NCBI RefSeq assembly: GCF_003315795.1
Contig: NZ_QMEY01000003.1
Coordinates: 680,340 to 744,339 of the forward strand
From: Spongiactinospora rosea
Lineage (GTDB): Bacteria > Actinomycetota > Actinomycetes > Streptosporangiales > Streptosporangiaceae
Direction of reading: 5' to 3'
Length of the DNA: 64,000 nucleotides
Shown here one piece after another: positions 59,201 through 64,000 of the stretch. The translations under genes and the position numbers were made by a program. Below the pieces are notes generated by a model. That model made no database searches and was not told the DNA's origin. It saw nothing but the letters and a program-made list of their open reading frames with translations. Within the stretch, counting starts at the first letter, position 1. Each line of letters opens with the position of its first letter.

Positions 59201-59873
59201 GCGGCGCGGCCTCGGGCTGCTCGCGCCCGCCCAGGCCAAGGCGGCCGGTCCGCGCAGCCTGCTGCTCCTGCGGATCGAGTGCGGGATCGCGGTGTGCGAA
59301 CGCAGGCTCGGCCGTTCCTTCGAGGCGCTGAGCCGCGACACCGAGGCGCTGGAAGAGCTGCGCGAGGTCGCCGGCGAACGGCACGCCGAGACCATACTGT
59401 GCTCCGCCGCCGTCGCCGCCGACCTGCACGCCGAGGGCGACCACGCGGGGGCCGTGATCCGCGCCCAGCGGGCGGTGGCCGCCTTCCGCGAGGTGTTCGG
59501 CCGCGACCACCCGCAGGCCTACGCGCTGCAGGCCAACCTCGGCGTCTACCTGCGCGCCGCGGGCGACGCGGAGGAGGCCGAGCGGCTGGGCGCGGAAGCC
59601 TGCGCGGCGCTGGCCGACCGGCTCGGCCCGCGCCACCCGCTGACGCTCGCCGCCGAGGTCGATCACGCCAACAGCCTCGCCCCCAGGGACAGGAATCTGG
59701 CCGTCGACCGGATGGCGACGGCCCTCGAACGCCTGCTGTACTTCTACGGGCCCGGCCATCCGCATGTGCGGATCTGTGAGCGCAACCTCGCCGACCTGCG
59801 CAGAGAGGGCCTCGGGGGACGCCGCGACCCCGGTCGCCGGCGTGACATCGACATCGAGGTCATGCGGTACTGA
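56232..59873 (+). CDS. fxsT: FxSxx-system multidomain protein: MinD-like, TIR-like, NB-ARC, TPR (FxsT)
   Basis: A 1213-residue protein. Residues ~8-250 are MinD/ParA-like, but the P-loop reads RGGIGSTMT instead of K-G-G-x-G-K-T, so both Lys are lost. Residues ~257-382 are TIR-like (VSVVYTARYRTWAEWL). NB-ARC follows with FVGRERLLLQL and Walker A GGPGAGKSEL (~435-445). The last ~450 residues are TPR repeats. This is the STAND NTPase normally encoded next to fxsA/fxsB. STAND proteins assemble on ligand binding, so it may recognise the peptide or use it as an immunity/effector switch. Confidence 0.88.
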   Translation: MNGGSNQPGIIISFHSLRGGIGSTMTLANVAVILATAGKRVLVADTGPSAPALRRYLHRFLPPAPEPGAVPIRLDLGPLADQGGRLDLAVTVDDEAAGPAGWGEPATVRKRLRDSGYDYVLVRVPTRTGAAALRWSALLSDIAVIGFPLSPSAIAEVADAVAQIGIMGGAARVLPLPMMVDRTRAAQLQEARRRVREELGESELVLDTGVEIPYSGDHYFTDALAVLSEPAGGDGLRDAYEGVAARITGGLVTGVRRVSVVYTARYRTWAEWLTTQIAGAGLRVREIPLGGLADEAPDGLSGDSLVLVVSPTRMSLDETDRLDVLVGLWRDGGSGHTENGLVFVRVDDHTLAGPPEGVQELDLRGEEEAEIKADLRRRLRIRDPLPVGAGGTRFPRLPTTHNLPSAERDFVGRERLLLQLRDRMLDSPDGRCMIHGGPGAGKSELALEYAERFLGGYDIVWWIQARNEDKTREGLSALAHRLELPEGGDAVAAALRYLTAAAETRWLLVYDDFGQDEELPGLVPAEGGHVIFTTRARPPADRASHLQVGPLSLEESATLLRRGDPHITTDDARQVAGMLGGMPLAMEMGRAWLARAASDPSRARVPLRDRAAQAVAELRVTYRRVVAGLEADRRVHAEPGTTPDPVASHEAMVGAALAALDPAELWIMQAISFLSFDGVSLDLLRSPAFLGALCGEGGPFADPLDIDVTMESLRGYGLVRIEHGDAGSLRAHRLIRDSVLASMRGPAEELRREEVLHGLARFAPAENEGPEDLRARRFAELNRHVVTSDAIRCPHRPVRRWVIDQVRHLFQLQDYSAWRRARRLGERALAEWGASPDPSMVPELRVQIANVLRELGEHSAAVRHSEAALRVLVRRGEKSFRALNAAMVHGADLRAKGDFGLAYLRSSAAWSGFERLLGAQSPHTGRALNNLAVSASLAGKPYEAEELARRCHLDRLTLYGETSPAAWWTGCNLAYFMRELGDVEGSLDLLRRGLGLLAPAQAKAAGPRSLLLLRIECGIAVCERRLGRSFEALSRDTEALEELREVAGERHAETILCSAAVAADLHAEGDHAGAVIRAQRAVAAFREVFGRDHPQAYALQANLGVYLRAAGDAEEAERLGAEACAALADRLGPRHPLTLAAEVDHANSLAPRDRNLAVDRMATALERLLYFYGPGHPHVRICERNLADLRREGLGGRRDPGRRRDIDIEVMRY

Positions 59874-59898
59874 GCCGTATCGAAACGGAAGGACGCAG

Positions 59899-60888
59899 AT
59901 GACCGCGAAGGAGGATCCGCCCGCGTGCGTGATCCGGCGCTCCTCGTACGGCGGCGCCGCCTACGAGAACATCATCGCGTTGTGCCAGGACGAGTTCCGC
60001 GACCCGCAGGGCCTGCACACCGTGAGCTACTTCGACCACGGCTTCCACGGCTTCTCCGCAGACCTGTTCCACAAGATGACCGGCCGGTTCGGCGGGCGCG
60101 ACATCGAGGCGGTGCGCGAGGGCTACGAGAACGCGTTCCATGAGTTCGTCATCAACGTCGAGCGGATGGACCGGCTGCTCGCCGACCTGGAGACCGGCGA
60201 CCTCATCCGCACGGTGGTGGAGACCTCCGAGGGGGCCATCCACTGCGGCTGGGTCTACTCCGGCGAGTACGTCGTCGGGGCGACCCTGGACACCTCCGCC
60301 GTGGAGTCCATGGACTGGAAGATGTCCGCGCTGGCGACGAAGATCAGGGACATGGCGTTCAGCCTGCCGGGACGGATGCCCGGCGGCGACGTCGAGGCGG
60401 AGGCCGCAGGGCTGGCCGAGCCGGTCACGCCCTTCCTCGCGCGGGGCGAGCCGCTGAGCGAGGCCGCCGAGCGCGGGCTGCGCGAGGTCTGCGTCCCCCG
60501 GCTTGCCGCGGGCGAGCTGCACTACGTCGCCCTGCACATCGACTGGGAGTTCCGCTTCTCCGCCGATGTCTTCGACAACCCCGCCCTGGACTCCTGGTTC
60601 CACCGGCTGACCAGGGACCTGCGGCGCAAGCAGTACCTGGAGGTGGCGCGGCGGCTGCAGCGCGACCTCGCGGAGCTGACGCACGCGCTGTGGAGGTTCA
60701 CCCATGAGCCGTTCCGGCGCGTGGTGCTGGACGTGGAGTCCGGCGCGATCTACGTGTACCCCTTGAACCGCAGCGGAGCCTTCCTGCTCGGTGTCACCTT
60801 GTTCCAGCCATTGGTGCCGCATGCCGAGGAACGGATGCGCGAACTGCTGCCCGATGTGGAGCGGGTGCTGGATGAAACGCCCCCCTGA
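59899..60888 (+). CDS. Uncharacterised protein of the FxSxx locus
   Basis: A 329-residue soluble protein I do not recognise. Aromatic-rich blocks include YFDHGFHGFSADLFHKMTGRFGG, FHEFVINVERMDRLL (helix) and LHYVALHIDWEFRFSADVFD. The second half has an amphipathic helical region (TRDLRRKQYLEVARRLQRDL) and a final strand IYVYPLNRSGAFLLGVTLFQ. The repeated SADLF/SADVF sequence suggests an internal duplication (residues ~50-130 and ~210-300). ATG 59899 follows AAGGA and lies 25 bases after fxsT. It overlaps the antiporter gene. Confidence 0.65.
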   Translation: MTAKEDPPACVIRRSSYGGAAYENIIALCQDEFRDPQGLHTVSYFDHGFHGFSADLFHKMTGRFGGRDIEAVREGYENAFHEFVINVERMDRLLADLETGDLIRTVVETSEGAIHCGWVYSGEYVVGATLDTSAVESMDWKMSALATKIRDMAFSLPGRMPGGDVEAEAAGLAEPVTPFLARGEPLSEAAERGLREVCVPRLAAGELHYVALHIDWEFRFSADVFDNPALDSWFHRLTRDLRRKQYLEVARRLQRDLAELTHALWRFTHEPFRRVVLDVESGAIYVYPLNRSGAFLLGVTLFQPLVPHAEERMRELLPDVERVLDETPP

Positions 60889-62047
60889 GGACCGCCCTCC
60901 TGACGAGGCCGGTTCCGTCCTGCGGCGGCCCCGCGCGGCCCCGCGGCTCTCACCCGCCGTGGCCCGGCTCGCGGTGGCCGTCACCGTGGTCGCCGCGGGC
61001 GCGGCGGCGGCCGGCGCGGTGCCGGGCGTCGCGCAGTCCGTCGGCTCGCCGCTGTACATGTACGCGGTGACCGCCCTGCTCTCGATCGGCCTGTACAGCA
61101 GCGCCCACGGCATCTCCCGCGAGGTCACCAAGGATCTGCGCACGGTGGTGCTCGCGGTCACCGTCGGGGTGCTGCTGAAGGCCGTGCTGATCGGCGGGGT
61201 GATGTACCTCTCCTGGCCGCGGCCGGAGTCGCTGCTGCTCGGCGTGGCGGTCGCGCAGATCGACCCGCTTTCTGTGGCCGCCCTGATCGGCAGTTCGCGC
61301 ATGTCGGAGCGGGCGAAGAACCTGCTGCTCGCGTGGGCGTCGTTCGACGATCCGATCACCGCGCTGCTGACCGTCTACTTCAGCGCGATGCTGCTCGGCG
61401 GGCGCGGCGGCGTGGGCGCGTACCTCACGACCACCTGGGGCAACGCGCTGCTGGCCGGGGTCGTGCTGCTCGGCTGGGCGGTCGCGAGGTGGGCGGCGGC
61501 CCGGTACGACTGGCCGGTCCTGCACGACCCGCCGACCAGGCGGATCACCGGCGTGGCCGTGCTGCTGGCCGCGCTGGTGGTGGCCGTGCAGCAGTTCCTG
61601 GTGCTCGGCATCGCGCTGATCGGGCTGTTCCTGCGCCCCGGCATCGAACGCGCGCTCGGCAGGGTGCTTTCCGCCGCCTTCCTGGTCGCGGCCTTCGCGC
61701 TGGGGATGCTGCTGCCCGGCGGCGTCGAGCCGGTGCGCGGCGCGCTGCTCGGCGTGGCCGCGTACGCCGCGCAGGTCGTCGTCGGCGGGCTGATCCCGGC
61801 GCGCGGCCTGACCGGGGTCGAGCGGGTCTATCTCGCCCTCGGCCAGCAGAACGGCATCACCGCGATCATGCTGGCGCTGGCGCTGCTGCCCGGCGTGCCG
61901 GACGCGGTCGCCATGATCGCCCCCGCCGTCCTCACCGTGAACCTGCTGCACCTGATCGCGAACACGCTCTGGGAACGGCTCGACACGGCTGGGCAGGAGC
62001 GCATGGCGGAAAGGATCACCCAGGTACGGGTGGGTGCCAAAAGGTAG
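60872..62047 (+). CDS. CPA-type cation:proton antiporter-like membrane protein
   Basis: A 391-residue membrane protein of about ten helices. Ion-binding helix candidates are AQIDPLSVAALIGSS and AWASFDDPITALLTVYF, the paired acidic motifs of CPA1-type antiporters. ATG 60872 lies inside the upstream gene (17-base overlap), so its product is made with that protein. Presence at the end of the FxSxx cluster suggests a link to the system (ion balance or target), but this is inference. Confidence 0.78.
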   Translation: MKRPPEDRPPDEAGSVLRRPRAAPRLSPAVARLAVAVTVVAAGAAAAGAVPGVAQSVGSPLYMYAVTALLSIGLYSSAHGISREVTKDLRTVVLAVTVGVLLKAVLIGGVMYLSWPRPESLLLGVAVAQIDPLSVAALIGSSRMSERAKNLLLAWASFDDPITALLTVYFSAMLLGGRGGVGAYLTTTWGNALLAGVVLLGWAVARWAAARYDWPVLHDPPTRRITGVAVLLAALVVAVQQFLVLGIALIGLFLRPGIERALGRVLSAAFLVAAFALGMLLPGGVEPVRGALLGVAAYAAQVVVGGLIPARGLTGVERVYLALGQQNGITAIMLALALLPGVPDAVAMIAPAVLTVNLLHLIANTLWERLDTAGQERMAERITQVRVGAKR

Positions 62048-62285
62048 AGATGCCCGGCCGCCGGGGCGATACGCCTGGTTCGGCTGCTGGCTGAATCTTG
62101 CCCGTGAGATCGGCGGCGCCCTTAGAGTTATGGGCAGGCGGAGCACCCGCCGGCGCCCATTGCGATCGCCCACGCCGGTTCGCATACGAAGGCCAAGAGT
62201 CCCTGACTCAGTGCGCGCCGGCAGTTGCGCGGCCTGATCGTGCCGCCCCGATCGGTGGGATGCGTGGGGCCCGTCGGAGGGCATG

Positions 62286-63257
62286 ATGGCCGACGATCGG
62301 CACACGGTGAGCGACGACCCGCACGACCCGTGCGGGGATCGGCGGCGACGGGCCGTGCCCGGCAGGGCGCGCAGACGCGCCATCAGGGCCCGCGCCGCGA
62401 TGTCGGGCGTTCCCTATTCGGTTGCGGCGCGCTGGCCGGACGCCTGGCCCGGCCAGTGCGAGACACCGGCCAGCCGCGGCCGCACGATCTATCCCGCGAG
62501 CACCGACGGCCGCCGTCGCCGGTTGATCGGCCGCCGCGCCCGGCGCACCTTCCACCAGCGGGTGCAGGACGCCCGGATGGCCGCCGACCTGCCCCGCGGC
62601 CGGGCCGGGCACCTGGTCGAGCGGTTCCCGCCCGCCCGCGGCGACGGCGGCACCGGCGTGGGCCCGCTCTACCACGGCGAGGGCCGCGAAGACGTGCTCG
62701 CCATGGTCTATTTCCTCGTCGCCACCGAGACGCGGTCCATCGTGCCCGCGCCCGGCGAGCTGGCCTGGACGGCCGAGCTGGGCGAGGAGACCGCGGTCGA
62801 CACCATGTGCGCGCTGATCGACCGCATGGTCCGGCTGACGCTCGACACCGAGCCCGCCGCGCTGCGCCGCCGCGCCGCCGCGGCGATCACGGCCGGGACC
62901 GCCGACCGCGGCTTTCGCACTCGCGACGAGGCCGTGCGACTGGCGGCGGCCATCGCCCCGCACGACCCGGCCCGCTGGGCGGGGCTGCCGTTCACCGGCG
63001 CCCGGCAGATCCTCGACGCCCTGCTCGTGGTGGCCGAAGACGGCCACGCTCCCGGCACCCGCGTGCGGATCGCCAACGGCCCGCGCGCCGGGTCCGGGGC
63101 GACGATCGTCGGCGCGCTGTGGGGCCTGACCGGGCCGCCGCTCGCCTACCAGGTGCATCCCGACCGTTCCCCGGCGGCCATCGTCGCCGACCCCGACGAT
63201 CTCGTCGTCGTCACCCGCGACAGCGGGCCGTCCGCAGTGCCTTCTCAGGAGGTGTGA
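62286..63257 (+). CDS. Uncharacterised protein upstream of clpC
   Basis: A 323-residue protein. The first ~80 residues are Arg-rich and disordered. A mid-section ([20 protein letters not shown]) is helical. The C-terminal ~60 residues form an SH3/KOW-like beta domain ([21 protein letters not shown]). ATG 62286 is preferred over 62283 for spacing to GGAGGG. The stop shares bases with the clpC start (TGATG), so the two are coupled; it may be an adaptor or a folding-related partner of ClpC, which is inference. Confidence 0.6.
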   Translation: MADDRHTVSDDPHDPCGDRRRRAVPGRARRRAIRARAAMSGVPYSVAARWPDAWPGQCETPASRGRTIYPASTDGRRRRLIGRRARRTFHQRVQDARMAADLPRGRAGHLVERFPPARGDGGTGVGPLYHGEGREDVLAMVYFLVATETRSIVPAPGELAWTAELGEETAVDTMCALIDRMVRLTLDTEPAALRRRAAAAITAGTADRGFRTRDEAVRLAAAIAPHDPARWAGLPFTGARQILDALLVVAEDGHAPGTRVRIANGPRAGSGATIVGALWGLTGPPLAYQVHPDRSPAAIVADPDDLVVVTRDSGPSAVPSQEV

Positions 63258-64000
63258 TGTTCGAAAGATTCACCGACCGCGCACGGCGGGTCGTCGTCCT
63301 GGCCCACGAGGAGGCCAGGGCGCTCAACCACAACTGCATCGGCACCGAGCACATGCTGCTCGGGCTGATCCGCGAGGGCGAAGGCGTCGCCGCCAAGGCG
63401 CTGGACGGCCTCGGCCTGACCCACGAGGTCGTCCGGCGGCAGGTCGAGGACATGATCGGCAAGGGCCAGTCGGGGCCTTCGGGGCACGTTCCGTTCACCC
63501 CGCGCGCCAAGAAGGTCCTTGAGCTGTCCCTTCGTGAGGCCCTGCAGCTCGGCCACAGCTACATCGGCACCGAGCACATGCTGCTCGGGGTGATCCGCGA
63601 GGGCGACGGCGTGGCCGTGCAGGTGCTGGGCAGGCTGGGCGTCGATCTCGGCGCGGTCCGCGAGCAGGTGATCCGCCTGCTGCACGGCCTGCAGGGCGGC
63701 GACCCGGCGGGCGCCGGAGGCAGGGAGGAGTCCGCCCCCGCCTCGTCCGCCGTGCTCGACCAGTTCGGCCGCAACCTGACGCAGGCCGCCCGTGAGGGCA
63801 AGCTCGACCCGGTCATCGGGCGCGAGAAGGAGATCGAGCGGGTCATGCAGGTGCTGTCCCGCCGTACCAAGAACAACCCGGTCCTGGTGGGCGAGCCCGG
63901 CGTGGGCAAGACCGCCGTGGTCGAGGGGCTGTCCCAGAAGATCGTCAAGGGCGAGGTGCCCGAGACGCTGAAGGACAAGCAGCTCTACACCCTCGATCTG
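63257..64000 (+). CDS. clpC: ATP-dependent Clp protease ATPase subunit ClpC, N-terminal part
   Basis: The first 248 residues, running off the window. Two Clp_N repeats ([40 protein letters not shown] and [20 protein letters not shown]) are followed by the linker and the first AAA module with [15 protein letters not shown] and Walker [12 protein letters not shown]. ClpC unfolds proteins for the ClpP protease. Start ATG at 63257 has AGGAGG upstream. It is coupled to the preceding gene. Confidence 0.95.
   Translation, partial: MFERFTDRARRVVVLAHEEARALNHNCIGTEHMLLGLIREGEGVAAKALDGLGLTHEVVRRQVEDMIGKGQSGPSGHVPFTPRAKKVLELSLREALQLGHSYIGTEHMLLGVIREGDGVAVQVLGRLGVDLGAVREQVIRLLHGLQGGDPAGAGGREESAPASSAVLDQFGRNLTQAAREGKLDPVIGREKEIERVMQVLSRRTKNNPVLVGEPGVGKTAVVEGLSQKIVKGEVPETLKDKQLYTLDL

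Overview
The window reads as chromosomal DNA of a high-GC filamentous actinomycete, probably Streptosporangiales or a close relative. The signs are a very strong G/C bias at third codon positions, a WhiB protein, SigB/F-type sigma regulation with STAS, PP2C and ANTAR partners, an FxSxx-type RiPP locus, GTG and TTG starts, and several apparently leaderless promoters (TANNNT followed six bases later by the start codon). There are no rRNA genes and no CRISPR array. One tRNA gene, tRNA-Pro(GGG), is present and carries an integrated element.

Layout. 1-3.7 kb: a leftward peptide/nickel-type ABC importer operon preceded by a site resembling the actinobacterial nickel regulator (Nur) box. 3.7-7 kb: an Smr protein, a secreted trypsin-like protease and a low-information stretch holding a small leftward gene for a strongly repetitive Thr/Ser/Trp-rich protein. 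7-9.1 kb: the dihydroxyacetone kinase operon dhaKLM. 9.1-18 kb: a cyclase-family hydrolase coupled to a ThDP enzyme, a GNAT acetyltransferase, a P450, a PlsC acyltransferase and two coupled uncharacterised proteins. 17.9-19 kb: an antitoxin/PIN-toxin pair. 19-22.8 kb: proline catabolism (pruA, putB) with a divergent PucR-type regulator and a palindromic operator. 22.8-25.6 kb: an AAA+ ATPase and a glycosyltransferase. 25.7-31 kb: a stress-signalling cluster (two STAS proteins, a PAS-GAF-SpoIIE protein, a GAF-ANTAR protein, a sigma factor and an HATPase anti-sigma-like protein), then a WhiB and a type II NADH dehydrogenase. 32.7-35.4 kb: small envelope and hypothetical genes.

35.6-45.4 kb is an integrated element of about 9.7 kb in the 3' end of tRNA-Pro. 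Its edges are 43-bp direct repeats, and matching 23-bp arm-type repeats lie just inside both ends. It encodes a tyrosine integrase, an excisionase-like protein, a RepA/RecA-fold ATPase, an HNH nuclease, several small proteins, and a lower-GC pair (HTH-sensor plus PP2C phosphatase) that may be regulator or cargo. No FtsK/TraSA-type transfer gene is visible. The 2.1 kb right of the phosphatase gene has no convincing gene but is full of structure: two CTAG arrays with identical internal spacing 1.3 kb apart, two related hairpins, a 49-bp inverted repeat and GTGACA iterons. This looks like a replication, transfer or control locus and is the most unusual non-coding signal in the window.

45.4-51.7 kb: a TAXI-TRAP transporter (binding protein and fused permease) divergent from a response regulator that is translationally coupled to a second TAXI protein, with a convergent histidine kinase. 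This suggests a TAXI-dependent two-component sensor controlling the transporter. 51.8-53.1 kb: a DUF4097-type lipoprotein and a Cys-less HesB-like protein. 53.2-62 kb: an FxSxx peptide system. It has a radical SAM/SPASM maturase and a separate HEXXH protein, a 69-residue precursor whose FxS motif is internal rather than C-terminal, a large MinD-like/TIR-like/NB-ARC/TPR protein, an unknown protein and a coupled CPA-type antiporter. The window ends inside clpC.
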